Assembly (NCBI GenBank): GCA_030685215.1
Contig: JAUXQB010000118.1
Coordinates: 1 to 47,837, forward strand
Source of the DNA: Actinomycetota bacterium
Lineage (GTDB): Bacteria > Actinomycetota > Acidimicrobiia > Acidimicrobiales > Ilumatobacteraceae
Direction of reading: 5' to 3'
Length of the DNA: 47,837 nucleotides
A program made the translations under genes and the position numbers. The notes below the pieces were generated by a model, which was not told where the DNA came from, searched no databases, and worked only from the letters and a program-made list of their open reading frames with translations. Of the stretch, positions 8,953 to 17,487 are shown one piece after another; position 1 is the stretch's first letter, and every line of letters starts with the position of its first letter.

Positions 8953-10479
8953 ATGAGCGTTCTCAAGCGAAACATCATCTACCTCCTCTTCAGCCAGGTC
9001 GCGACCTGGATGGCGACGATGTTCCTCCTCATCCTCGCGCCGCGCCGGCTCGGCGGCGAGGGGTTCGGCCGCGTGCAGGTGGCCATCGCGTTCGTCGGGT
9101 TCTTCAACCTCATCGGTTCGCTGGGCACGTACCAGCACATCGTCAAGCACGTCGCTCGCGACTCGGCAACACTCCCGCGGCTCGTGGTCTCGGCCATCCG
9201 CCTCAAGCTGCTGTCGGGCGTGGTCCTGTCCGTCCTGGCGCTGCTGGTCGGCGCCGCGCTCGGCTACGACCAGGAGCAACTGCAGCTCATCGCGATCGGC
9301 TGCGCCGGCATGGTGCTGAGCCTCCTCAACGAGATGATGTTGGCCGGCCTGAACGGTCAGGAGCGAATGGCCAAGGCGGCCGTGTGGCAGACCGTGCAGG
9401 TCTACGTCGCGTCGATCCTCGGCGCGGTGGTGCTGTTCACCACTCAGTCGCTCACCGCGTACATGGCGACGTTCTCGGTGGCGTGGGCCATCCCCCTCGT
9501 CGCCAACTTCCGATCGCTGCGTCCCTCCCTGGTCGGTGCGGCCGGCCGCCATCCCGGCACCTGGCGCGGCATCATCCTGGGTGGCGTCCCCATCTTCGCC
9601 CTCAGCGCGCTGAGCCTGCTGTACAGCACCATCGACATCCCGATCGTGGAGGCCATCTCCGGCGCCGAGGTGGTCGGCTGGTACTCCCTCGCCTATCGCT
9701 GGGTGTCCATCCCGATCTTCATCACCACGATCGTGTGCACCGCGTTCCTGCCGCGCATGTCGGCGCTCGCGACCACCGCACCCGACGAGTTCGCCAGGCT
9801 CACCAACCGGGCGTTGATGATGGTGCTCGCCGTCAACATCCCTGCCTCCGCGGGCGTGATCGTGGTGTCGGGCGACCTCGTCGATCTGCTGTACGGACAG
9901 GACTTCGAGAACTCGGTGCTGCTCATGCAGCTCCTCGCACCGTTCGTGCCGCTGGTCGCCGTCAACACGGTGCTCGGCACCGCACTCGTGGCCAGCGACC
10001 GGCACAAGCGCTACATCTGGGTGGCCGCCACTGCAGCCGTCATCAACCCACCGTTGACCATCCTCGCGGTGCGCTACGCCGACGGCCGCTACGACGGCAA
10101 CGGGGCCATCGGCGCCGCGATCGTCACGGTGTGCACGGAGATCTTCATCACGATCTGCGCGCTGCGGATGCGGCGCCGCGGCGTTTTCGACCGCTCGACG
10201 CTGGTGTTCGTCGCCCGCTGCCTCATCGCCGCGGGCGCGATGGTGGTGGTCGTGCTGCTCATCGACGGCAGCGGCCTGTTCGTGCGGGTGCTCGTCGGTG
10301 GTGTGGTGTATGGGGTCGCGTCACTCGCGGTCGGTGTCGTACCGCCGGCCGAGGCGAAGTCGTTCGTCGCGAGCGCACGTGCCCGGTTCCTGGGCGGCGG
10401 CAAGGACGAGCCACCGGCAGATCCCGACTCGATCGCCGAGACCGACTCGACGCACTCGACCTCGGTGGGCGAGTCGTGA
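8953..10479 (+). CDS. Polysaccharide flippase (Wzx/PST-like, MOP superfamily)
   Basis: A 508-residue integral membrane protein with about 12-14 hydrophobic segments, beginning IIYLLFSQVATWMATMFLLI. The N-terminal APRRLGGEGFGRVQVAIAFV pattern and the repeated paired helices are those of Wzx/RfbX flippases, which move undecaprenyl-linked glycans across the membrane. The cytoplasmic tail is Asp/Glu/Ser-rich (last 30 residues). The start is ATG 8953. The stop overlaps the GTG of the following GT2 by 4 bases, starting a run of closely packed genes up to 16365. The 101 bases before it hold no gene and no promoter that I can defend. Confidence 0.9.
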   Translation: MSVLKRNIIYLLFSQVATWMATMFLLILAPRRLGGEGFGRVQVAIAFVGFFNLIGSLGTYQHIVKHVARDSATLPRLVVSAIRLKLLSGVVLSVLALLVGAALGYDQEQLQLIAIGCAGMVLSLLNEMMLAGLNGQERMAKAAVWQTVQVYVASILGAVVLFTTQSLTAYMATFSVAWAIPLVANFRSLRPSLVGAAGRHPGTWRGIILGGVPIFALSALSLLYSTIDIPIVEAISGAEVVGWYSLAYRWVSIPIFITTIVCTAFLPRMSALATTAPDEFARLTNRALMMVLAVNIPASAGVIVVSGDLVDLLYGQDFENSVLLMQLLAPFVPLVAVNTVLGTALVASDRHKRYIWVAATAAVINPPLTILAVRYADGRYDGNGAIGAAIVTVCTEIFITICALRMRRRGVFDRSTLVFVARCLIAAGAMVVVVLLIDGSGLFVRVLVGGVVYGVASLAVGVVPPAEAKSFVASARARFLGGGKDEPPADPDSIAETDSTHSTSVGES

Positions 10480-11708
10480 GCGGCGGGGTCGTCGCCCAAC
10501 GTGTGCTCGCTGCCGCCCAGGTGGCGCTGGCCGTGCCGGTGGTGTACCTGGGGGGTCTCACCGCGGTCGCCGTCGCGAAGTCGCGCCGCCCGCCCTCTCC
10601 TGCCACCCCACCCGAGCCCGCCACCCGGTTCGTGGTGCTGGTGCCGGCGCACGACGAGGCCACCACCATCGCCACCATGCTGGCCAGCGCAACCTCACAG
10701 GACTACCCGGCACACCTCTTCACCGTGCACGTGGTGGCCGACAACTGCACCGACGACACCGCGGCAGTTGTCACCGCCAGCGGCGCCACCGTGCACGAAC
10801 GACACGACACCGACAACCGTGGCAAGGGCCCCGCGCTCAACTGGCTGGTCGATCGCCTCGTGCAGGCCGACGTGCCGTTCGACGTGGCGGTGTTCATCGA
10901 TGCCGACACCACGGTCGCCACCGACTTCCTGCGCGTGCTCGACCGCCGGTTCCAGCGCGGCAGCGTGGCGGTGCAGGGCTTCTACGGCGTGCGTGAGGCG
11001 TTCGAGTCCACACCGGCCACGCTGCGCTACTGCGCGCTCGCCGCCCGGCACCACTGTCGTCCACTCGCACGCACCACCATCGGTGGATCGTGCGGTCTGT
11101 TCGGCAACGGCATGGCCTTCTCCCGGCACCTGGTGGTGTCGCGTGAGTGGAGCGCGCACCTCGTCGAAGATCTCGAGTTCCAGCTCGAGCTGCTCCTGGA
11201 AGGCGTGCACGTCGACTACGAGCCTGACGCTCGGCTGGAGGCCGAGATGCCGCACACGTTCGCCGCCAGCGTCACGCAGCACCAGCGGTGGGAGGTCGGC
11301 CGCTTCGACCTGATCCGGCGGTTCGTGCCGTCGCTGCTCACCAGGGTCCTCCGACCCGGCGGCACGGGTCGCGTGGCGGCGCTCGACGCGGCGGCCGACC
11401 TGTGCGTGCCGCCGCTGTCGCTGCTCGGCGCCGCAACCGCTGCGTCGGCCGGAGCCGGCGCGGTGCTCGCGGTGGTGTCGCCGCAGCGCTCGCGACCGCT
11501 GCTCGTCGGACTCGCGCTGCTCACCACGGTGTGCCTGCACGTGCTGGCATCGCTCCACCTCGTCGGGGCACCGACGCGCGCGTACCGCTCGTTGCTCCAC
11601 GCACCGCGCCTGGCCGTGTGGAAGGTGTCGATCCTGGTGCGGTCGATGCTGGGCAAGAACTCCGACTGGATCCGCACCACCCGCAACGCCGAAGGGAACA
11701 CCGAGTGA
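10476..11708 (+). CDS. Membrane glycosyltransferase family 2 (processive-type motifs)
   Basis: A 410-residue GT2 with an N-terminal membrane helix (about residues 5-28). The catalytic domain contains VLVPAHDEATTIATML, VVADNCTDDT, the FIDADTTV metal site, VEDLEFQLELLLEG and QHQRW, the Q(Q/R)XRW signature of processive or lipid-linked GT2 enzymes. C-terminal helices follow (around residues 310-365). This is a good candidate for making the glycan backbone or first lipid-linked sugar on the inner face of the membrane. The GTG start at 10476 overlaps the flippase stop, and its own stop overlaps the next gene (GTGA). Sugar unknown. Confidence 0.9.
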   Translation: MSGGVVAQRVLAAAQVALAVPVVYLGGLTAVAVAKSRRPPSPATPPEPATRFVVLVPAHDEATTIATMLASATSQDYPAHLFTVHVVADNCTDDTAAVVTASGATVHERHDTDNRGKGPALNWLVDRLVQADVPFDVAVFIDADTTVATDFLRVLDRRFQRGSVAVQGFYGVREAFESTPATLRYCALAARHHCRPLARTTIGGSCGLFGNGMAFSRHLVVSREWSAHLVEDLEFQLELLLEGVHVDYEPDARLEAEMPHTFAASVTQHQRWEVGRFDLIRRFVPSLLTRVLRPGGTGRVAALDAAADLCVPPLSLLGAATAASAGAGAVLAVVSPQRSRPLLVGLALLTTVCLHVLASLHLVGAPTRAYRSLLHAPRLAVWKVSILVRSMLGKNSDWIRTTRNAEGNTE

Positions 11709-12730
11709 ACTCGACCGCCCCCACATCGATGCCGGAGGGCCCGCGCCCCGTTGCGACCGCGCTGGTGGCCGGGATTCCCGTCGACGACGTCACCATGGAC
11801 CAGACCGTCGAGATGATCGGCGGCTTCATCGATGTCGGCCGCGCCACCGGCCGCACGTTCCAACTCGCCACCATCAACGTCGACTTCGTCGTCAACGCCC
11901 AGCGCGACGACGAACTGCGGGCCATCCTCCAGCGCGCCGACGTGTGCATGGCCGACGGCATGCCGATCGTGTGGTACGCCCAGATCGCCGGTGTGCCGTT
12001 CCGCGAGCGAGTCGCCGGCGCCGACCTGGTGCCCGCGCTGGTCGACCGATCGCGAGCGCGTGGCTGGCGAGTGCTGCTGTTCGGCTCCGCCGAGGGCGTC
12101 GCCGAGTCGGCCGCCGCGATGCTCGTCGAGCGCTTCCCCGGCGCCATCGTGCACGGGATGAGCGGTCCGATGCTGCGCGACGTGCGTGCGATGGACGACG
12201 AGTGGACGTCGGCCATCACCGCGTTCCGTCCCGATGTCATCTGCGTGGCACTCGGCAACCCGAAGCAGGAGAAGTGGATCCGCGCGCATCGGGCGCGCCT
12301 CGGTGCCTCGGTGCTCATCGGCGTCGGTGGCACGCTCGACTTCATCGTCGGCGGGCGCCGTCGTGCGCCCGAGTGGATGCGTCGCTTCGGGCTCGAGTGG
12401 GTCTACCGCGCGTCGCAGGAGCCGGCCCGACTCGGCAAGCGCTACCTCCGCGATGCCGTGGTGTTCGCGCCGCACATGCTGCGCATCGTCTGGCGGCGCG
12501 TCCGCTGGGGTGCCGCGAGCGACGGTGGCTGGCCGGTGAGCGTCGAGAGCGACTGCACCACGGTGCACCTCACCGGGTTCGAGCTGCGTCACCGCGACGT
12601 GCACGCCCTGGTCGCGCTGGCCCGCGAGGCTCATCGCGGTGGGCGGGTGCTGCGCGTTCGCGGCTGCGACGCCCGTTCGCGACGGTTGCTGGATTCTCTC
12701 GGAGTCGTCAAGACCTTCGAGTTCACATGA
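11705..12730 (+). CDS. WecG/TagA/CpsF-family glycosyltransferase with a STAS-like C-terminal extension
   Basis: A 341-residue protein. Residues about 15-260 are the WecG/TagA/CpsF domain: TINVDFVVNAQRD, ADVCMADGMPIVW (catalytic Asp region), RVLLFGSAEGVAE and CVALGNPKQEKWI, followed by GVGGTLDFIVG. Members transfer N-acetylmannosaminuronate or N-acetylmannosamine onto undecaprenyl-PP-GlcNAc. After the normal end (AFAPHMLRIVWRR-like helix) there are about 65 extra residues from VSVESDCTTVHLTGFELRHRD to the end that alternate strand/helix like a STAS (anti-sigma antagonist) fold; no phosphorylatable Ser stands out. The GTG start at 11705 is coupled to the preceding GT2. The extension's role is unknown. 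Confidence 0.86.
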   Translation: MNSTAPTSMPEGPRPVATALVAGIPVDDVTMDQTVEMIGGFIDVGRATGRTFQLATINVDFVVNAQRDDELRAILQRADVCMADGMPIVWYAQIAGVPFRERVAGADLVPALVDRSRARGWRVLLFGSAEGVAESAAAMLVERFPGAIVHGMSGPMLRDVRAMDDEWTSAITAFRPDVICVALGNPKQEKWIRAHRARLGASVLIGVGGTLDFIVGGRRRAPEWMRRFGLEWVYRASQEPARLGKRYLRDAVVFAPHMLRIVWRRVRWGAASDGGWPVSVESDCTTVHLTGFELRHRDVHALVALAREAHRGGRVLRVRGCDARSRRLLDSLGVVKTFEFT

Positions 12731-12761
12731 GGGGCGCGAGGTTTCGCGTCGGCGCCTTGGG

Positions 12762-12767
12762 TAATCT
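12762..12767 (+). promoter_or_regulatory. Leaderless -10 box of the Wzz-like gene
   Basis: TAATCT stands 6 bases before the ATG at 12774 and there is no Shine-Dalgarno sequence. It is the same spacing as the modA box at 34550. It would give the Wzz-kinase-ligase genes their own promoter within the cluster. No clear -35 hexamer is visible. Confidence 0.5.
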
Positions 12768-12773
12768 TTCGGA

Positions 12774-13859
12774 ATGGCTGCCGTGACCGAAATTGGAGGG
12801 ACCACGTCCACCTCCGTGTCTGGAGCACAGCGGTTCTTCGCCCGCGCGATGTTCATCTTCTTCGGGAAGCCGCTGCTGTTCCTGCTGCCCGCGCTCATCA
12901 TCACCGGCGCCGGCGTCTACATGGCCTCGTCGGAGCCGTCGCAGTACCAGTCGGTCGGCGTGCTCAGCATCTCGTCGGAGACCTTCCTCGACACGCTGAG
13001 TGGTACTCGCACCGACACCCGCAGCTTCGAGACCCCGGCGGTCACCACCGCCCGGCAGTTCAACGAGCTGATGCAGACCGACGGTTTCGCCGCTTCGGTC
13101 ATCGATGGCGCCGGGCTCGGTGAGCAGCGCGCGAACGGCAGCCTGACGGTGCTCGACGTGCGTGAGAACACCTATGCGAGCGCCGCCGGCGACACCATCG
13201 TCGAAGTCATCGCAGTGGCCGCCGAGCCCCAGTGGGCGCAGCAGCTCGCCGTCTCCGGCATCGCCACCTTCAAGAACTTCGTCATCTCGTCGGAAGCATC
13301 GGGCACCGATGTGGCCGAGATCTTCTACGACGAGCAGCTCACCACCTACAAGCTCGAGGTCGACGCCGCCAGCGCGGCGCTGCAGGACTACCTGGCCGCA
13401 CACCCGGAGCCGATCGACTCCGACGACGAGCGCGACATCGGCGAACAGCTGGAGATCGCGAAGCTCGACGACCAGCTCGCTCGAGCACAGGCCCGCTTCG
13501 ACAGCGCGTTCGACAACCGTGAGGCGGCCCGCCTCGCCACGCTGCAGTCGTCGGCCGACATCAACCAGCGGTTCCGCACGCTCGACGAGCCCAGCGTGCC
13601 CGAAGCGTCGCTGTCGGGGCTGAAGACGATGCTCACGACGGTCGTGCTGTTCAGCGTGCTCGGATTGCTGGTCAGCCTCGCCGCGGTGGTGCTGGTCAGC
13701 GTGATCGACAGATCGGTGTACTCCGCGAGCGATCTCGACGTGCTCGGCGCGAACGTGCTCGCGGTCGTGCCACGCACGTCGGCGATGAAGATCGACCATG
13801 CCCGGCGGTTGAAGCCGGTGCCGTCAGCGACCGATGTCCCGATGCGATCGGCAGGCTGA
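12774..13859 (+). CDS. Wzz-like chain-length regulator / polysaccharide co-polymerase
   Basis: A 361-residue protein with two membrane helices, one near residues 27-48 (FIFFGKPLLFLLPALIITGA) and one near 284-310 (TTVVLFSVLGLLVSLAAVVL). These enclose a long outward domain with an acidic helical, probably coiled-coil, section (about residues 185-260). This is the layout of Wzz/PCP proteins that set polymer length together with a Wzy polymerase and a BY-kinase. It has no kinase domain of its own; the ATPase-like partner begins 5 bp downstream. Residues in the pre-helix region read LDEPSVPEASLSGL, comparable to the Pro-rich motif before the second helix in Wzz proteins. Confidence 0.82.
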   Translation: MAAVTEIGGTTSTSVSGAQRFFARAMFIFFGKPLLFLLPALIITGAGVYMASSEPSQYQSVGVLSISSETFLDTLSGTRTDTRSFETPAVTTARQFNELMQTDGFAASVIDGAGLGEQRANGSLTVLDVRENTYASAAGDTIVEVIAVAAEPQWAQQLAVSGIATFKNFVISSEASGTDVAEIFYDEQLTTYKLEVDAASAALQDYLAAHPEPIDSDDERDIGEQLEIAKLDDQLARAQARFDSAFDNREAARLATLQSSADINQRFRTLDEPSVPEASLSGLKTMLTTVVLFSVLGLLVSLAAVVLVSVIDRSVYSASDLDVLGANVLAVVPRTSAMKIDHARRLKPVPSATDVPMRSAG

Positions 13860-13864
13860 GCCTC

Positions 13865-14689
13865 ATGTCATTGAACACCTGGCCCGACGGCACCGACCCG
13901 ACACCTGCGTCGTTCGCCTCTGCGTCGTCCTCTGCAGCGCTGAACGAAGGCCTCATCGACCGTTCGACGAACCAGCCGGTCAAGCGTGGCCGCGGTCGTT
14001 CGTCGGCGAAGGCCGACAACCTCGAAGTGTGGGTGGGCGACCACCTCGTCCACCAGTCGCCTCCGGTGGTCACCCGCTCGTTGCGCTACCTGATGGCACG
14101 CGGCGACATCCCCACCCGACTCGGTGTCACCTCGTCGCTGTTCGGCGAAGGGGTCACCGCCATGTCGCGATCGCTCGCGTCGCTCATCGCCTACGACTGG
14201 CGTGAGAGCACCTGTTGGGTCGACCTCAACTGGTGGAAGACCACTCACGATCCGAACGAGGCGAACCTGTTCCGCCACACCATCGCCAGCGTCGTCGAGG
14301 GCCGTGGGTCGGTGGCCGACCTGCCGGTGGCCACCTCGGTGGCCGGGCTGTCGATGGTCGCCGCGGGCGAGGTTCCCGCCGGGTCGCGTCCTCGTCTGGC
14401 ACGCAGCGACTTCCTGGCCGACGTCATCAACGAGCTGGCCGGCTCGTTCGAGTACATCGTGTGCGACCTGCCGCCGGTGCTTGCCAGCAGCGACGCGGTC
14501 ACGCTCAGCGGCCTCAGCGCGGGCTACCTGCTCGTGGTGCAGCAGCGGTCCACGTCGTCCATCCAGGTGCGCGGTGTGCTGCAGGCCATGAACGTGGTGC
14601 CGTGCCTGGGCACCATCCTCAACGGCACGCGATCCAACCTGCCGCGATGGATGCGCACCTCGAACGAGGTCTGGGCTCTCGGCGACTGA
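13865..14689 (+). CDS. CpsD/BY-kinase-like P-loop protein with a degenerate Walker A motif
   Basis: A 274-residue relative of the cytoplasmic tyrosine-kinase ATPases (CpsD/CapB, Wzc C-domain) that partner Wzz proteins. The order of motifs is kept: VTSSLFGEGVTAMSRSLAS near residue 88, CWVDLNWW (Walker A' Asp120) and IVCDLPPVLASSDA (Walker B Asp201). However, the Walker A Lys of the usual GEGKT is Val97 (GEGVT). There is no Tyr-rich tail at the C-terminus. It may therefore be a pseudokinase or scaffold that has kept the fold but lost ATP hydrolysis and autophosphorylation. It directly follows the Wzz-like gene, and the 48-residue membrane ORF starts 9 bp downstream. Confidence 0.82.
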   Translation: MSLNTWPDGTDPTPASFASASSSAALNEGLIDRSTNQPVKRGRGRSSAKADNLEVWVGDHLVHQSPPVVTRSLRYLMARGDIPTRLGVTSSLFGEGVTAMSRSLASLIAYDWRESTCWVDLNWWKTTHDPNEANLFRHTIASVVEGRGSVADLPVATSVAGLSMVAAGEVPAGSRPRLARSDFLADVINELAGSFEYIVCDLPPVLASSDAVTLSGLSAGYLLVVQQRSTSSIQVRGVLQAMNVVPCLGTILNGTRSNLPRWMRTSNEVWALGD

Positions 14690-14698
14690 GGCGATGCC

Positions 14699-14845
14699 GT
14701 GATCGTCCTCGTCGGGTTCCTCATCGTCGTCTTCCTCATCAGTGCCACGCGTGAGGCCCAGGGCCGCACCTTCAGCACTCGTTGGTTGTTCCTGTTCACG
14801 CTGGTGGCCGCGGCGAGCTTCTACAGCATCCGGGTCATCTCGTGA
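14699..14845 (+). CDS. Small two-helix membrane protein (48 aa)
   Basis: GTG 14699 to TGA 14843-14845. The peptide has two hydrophobic stretches, IVLVGFLIVVFLI and WLFLFTLVAAASF, joined by a short polar loop (SATREAQGRTFSTR). It lies 9 bp after the CpsD-like gene, and its stop overlaps the GTG of the ligase gene in the GTGA arrangement used throughout this operon, which argues that it is translated. It matches no family that I recognise. By position it may help the Wzz/kinase/ligase complex in the membrane; that is inference. Confidence 0.68.
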   Translation: MIVLVGFLIVVFLISATREAQGRTFSTRWLFLFTLVAAASFYSIRVIS

Positions 14846-16365
14846 TCCGCCGACGGCGCGACCGGTCGAACGTCGCGTCCGTACACCGGCAGCGCGCCAT
14901 CGTCGGCGTGCTCGCGGCGTTCGTCATCGTCGTCATCGGGTTGATGTCGCTCATCTACACCGAGCTCGGCGAACCCGGTTCCGGCATTGCGTTCGTGGTG
15001 CTGGTCTTCGCGATCGCCGCTGCCTCCATCCGCCCGATCTGCGGGCTCTACGCGATCGTGTTCTTCGGGCTGGTCGGCGACGGCGAGACCTCGACGTGGT
15101 TCCCGTTCGTGAAGAACCTCTCCAGCCGCGAGTCGCTGTTGTTCTTGTCCGACAAGCTGCCGTTGAGCCCGCTCGAGATCCTCGTCGCGATGACGGTGAT
15201 GTTCTGGCTGATCGCCCACTTCAACACGCCTGGGCACGTGATGGTTCGCGGTCCGTTGTTCACCGCGATCGCCGTGTTCACCGGCTTCGTCGTGTTCGGC
15301 TTCGCCGTCGGCATCGCCAGTGGCGGCGACATGCGCATCGCACTGTTCGAAGGCCGCGCGATGTTCATCGTGCTGCCGGTGTACACGCTCATCGTCAACC
15401 TGTGCGATCGCCGGTCGTTGCGGCTGCTCACCTGGACCGCGGTCGCCGCCATCTTCATCAACGCCCTGCTCGCGCTCCACTACCTCAGCACCCGCTCCAC
15501 CGTCGAGCTCGAGACGTCGCAGGATCTGGGCGAGCACTCCGCCGCCACGCACTGGAACGTCATCCTCCTGCTCACGATCCTGCTGTTCCTCTACAACGCC
15601 GGCACCCGCGCCGGCCGGTTCGTGCTCGTGGCCATGTGCGTGCCGACGGTGATGGTCTATCTCGCGTCGCAGCGTCGCAGCGCGGTGGCCGGGCTGGTCG
15701 TTGCGCTCGGGTTCGTGGCCTTGTCGCTGTGGTGGCGCAACCGCACGCGGTTCCTGGCGTTCGTGCCGATGATCGCGGTGCTGCTGCTCGGCTACACGCT
15801 CGCGTTCTGGAACAGCACGTCGCCGGCAGCGTTCCCTGCCCAGGCCATCAAGTCGATCGTGGCCAACGAGCAGAGCAGCGAGGCGGACCGCAGCTCCGAC
15901 GCGTATCGCGCGATCGAGAACTTCGACATCAACTTCACGATCCAGCAGTCGCCCATCACCGGTCTCGGTTTCGGGCGGCAGTTCTACCGGCCGTACCCGC
16001 TGCCCGACATCAGCTTCTTCGAGTTCTACGAGTACATCCCGCACAACTCGTTCATGTGGATCTGGATCAAGACAGGCTTCGGTGGCTTCCTCGCGATGAT
16101 GACGATGCTCGCGCTCGCCATCCGTTCCGGCGCACGCTCGATGGTCAAGTCGCGCGACTCCACCGATGTCGTGCTCTCGATCCTGGGCATCTCCATCGTG
16201 GTGATGTTCATCGTGTTCGCGTTCGTCGACATCGCCTGGACCCCCCAGAACATGGTGCTGCTCGCACTCGGATTCGGTCTCTGCTCGCAGGCGCCGCGGC
16301 CCGAGCCCGAGTCAGGGGCTCAGGCGGAGCGGTCGCAGCTCGAACCGATGCACCTGCGCGGCTGA
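14842..16365 (+). CDS. O-antigen ligase / Wzy-type polymerase
   Basis: A 507-residue polytopic membrane protein with about 11-12 helices. It shows the Wzy_C/WaaL features: LASQRRSAVAGLVV, a large outward loop (about residues 325-395) and the loop element YEYIPHNSFMWIW with the conserved His-Asn-Ser. Such proteins polymerise undecaprenyl-linked repeats or ligate the chain to its final carrier. In a Wzx/Wzz locus the polymerase role is the more likely. The start at GTG 14842 is set by the 4-base overlap with the 48-residue ORF; a start further upstream in frame would overlap that ORF fully. The next gene is convergent, 24 bp away. Confidence 0.85.
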   Translation: MIRRRRDRSNVASVHRQRAIVGVLAAFVIVVIGLMSLIYTELGEPGSGIAFVVLVFAIAAASIRPICGLYAIVFFGLVGDGETSTWFPFVKNLSSRESLLFLSDKLPLSPLEILVAMTVMFWLIAHFNTPGHVMVRGPLFTAIAVFTGFVVFGFAVGIASGGDMRIALFEGRAMFIVLPVYTLIVNLCDRRSLRLLTWTAVAAIFINALLALHYLSTRSTVELETSQDLGEHSAATHWNVILLLTILLFLYNAGTRAGRFVLVAMCVPTVMVYLASQRRSAVAGLVVALGFVALSLWWRNRTRFLAFVPMIAVLLLGYTLAFWNSTSPAAFPAQAIKSIVANEQSSEADRSSDAYRAIENFDINFTIQQSPITGLGFGRQFYRPYPLPDISFFEFYEYIPHNSFMWIWIKTGFGGFLAMMTMLALAIRSGARSMVKSRDSTDVVLSILGISIVVMFIVFAFVDIAWTPQNMVLLALGFGLCSQAPRPEPESGAQAERSQLEPMHLRG

Positions 16366-16389
16366 ACCCCCGGGCCCCTCGGCATGGTG

Positions 16390-17487
16390 TCAGCCGCGGA
16401 CCGTGCGGTGGTGTTCGACCCGGCGGCGCAACAGTTCCACGTACACCTCGATGTCGGCGTGCTCGACCACCCATTGCCGGGCCGCGGCGCCGAGCGCCTG
16501 GGCTCGCGCCGGGTCGTCGAGCAGTTCGCTCAGCGCAGCGCGCATCGCCGGTGCGTCGCCGACGGGCACGTAGCGGCCGGTGACGCCGTCGGTGACGACG
16601 TCGGTCTGGCCGGTGGTGCGGGTGCAGACGATGGCCTTGCCCATCGCCATCGCTTCGAGGAGCGTGGTGACACCGGCCTGGAAGTCGGACTCGTGCAGCG
16701 GCATCACCACCACCGATGCGTCGGCGTAGAGCTGGCGCAGTTGGTGCAGGTCGAGGCGGACGACCTCCACGTGCGAGGGCAGCTCCATGCCGTCGAGTTC
16801 GCTCCGGCGCTTCGACCACGGGCTGGCCGCAGCGAGCACGACCCGAGCGTCGAGGTTGCGCACGGCCTCGACCATGGTGCCGTAGTCGCGGAACTCGAGG
16901 CCGGCGGAGCACACCAGTGGCCGTGCATCGGAGCTCGGTGGGGGTTGCGGCGAGAAGAACTCGGTGTCGACCATGAACGGGACGAGCGTGACTCGGTGCG
17001 AGGCGACGCCCAGCGTGTGGATCGCGAAGTCGCGCTGCGCCGATGCGTAGACGATGAGCTCGTCGACCCGGCGACGCAGCTGCAGCAGCCGGAACGGCAG
17101 CACCTTCTTCCGGACGGACAGGATGTGCACGATCATCAGGTGACGCGGCCGGCGTCTCCCGCTGAGCATGAGCAGGGCTGCGAACGGGATGCCCACCTGT
17201 TCGCCGTCGGTCATCACCACGTCGTAGTCGTGGCGCGATCTGAAGCAGCACCACGCCAGCACGCCGTTGCGGCCGGCGACGCGCTGGATGATGCGGCCCG
17301 TGCGGCCCGTGCGCCGCGCCGCCTCCTCGTGGTCGACGAGGTCGGCGTGGAACGCCTCGGCCATCTGCACGTAGTCGACGCGTGGTCGCCGACCCGAGGC
17401 GACCGCTTGCTGGAGATCGGCCGGAATGGTGCCCGACACGGTGAGCAGGACGCGTCGCAGCGAGTCGTCGGCCGACGAGGTGGTCAC
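16390..17487 (-). CDS. Glycosyltransferase family 4
   Basis: A 365-residue GT-B enzyme. The C-terminal half has PLVCSAGLEFRDYGTMVEAV, VVMPLHESDFQAGVTTLLEAMAMGKAIVCT (EX7E) and VTDGVTGRYVPVGD, all typical of GT4. The N-terminal half is less typical: it lacks the usual glycine-rich PPxxGG loop and begins with a short Ser/Asp-rich segment. GTG 17487 overlaps the stop of the upstream GT4 by 4 bases, so the two are coupled. It probably adds a sugar to the locus glycan. Donor unknown. Confidence 0.87.
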   Translation of the reverse strand: MTTSSADDSLRRVLLTVSGTIPADLQQAVASGRRPRVDYVQMAEAFHADLVDHEEAARRTGRTGRIIQRVAGRNGVLAWCCFRSRHDYDVVMTDGEQVGIPFAALLMLSGRRRPRHLMIVHILSVRKKVLPFRLLQLRRRVDELIVYASAQRDFAIHTLGVASHRVTLVPFMVDTEFFSPQPPPSSDARPLVCSAGLEFRDYGTMVEAVRNLDARVVLAAASPWSKRRSELDGMELPSHVEVVRLDLHQLRQLYADASVVVMPLHESDFQAGVTTLLEAMAMGKAIVCTRTTGQTDVVTDGVTGRYVPVGDAPAMRAALSELLDDPARAQALGAAARQWVVEHADIEVYVELLRRRVEHHRTVRG

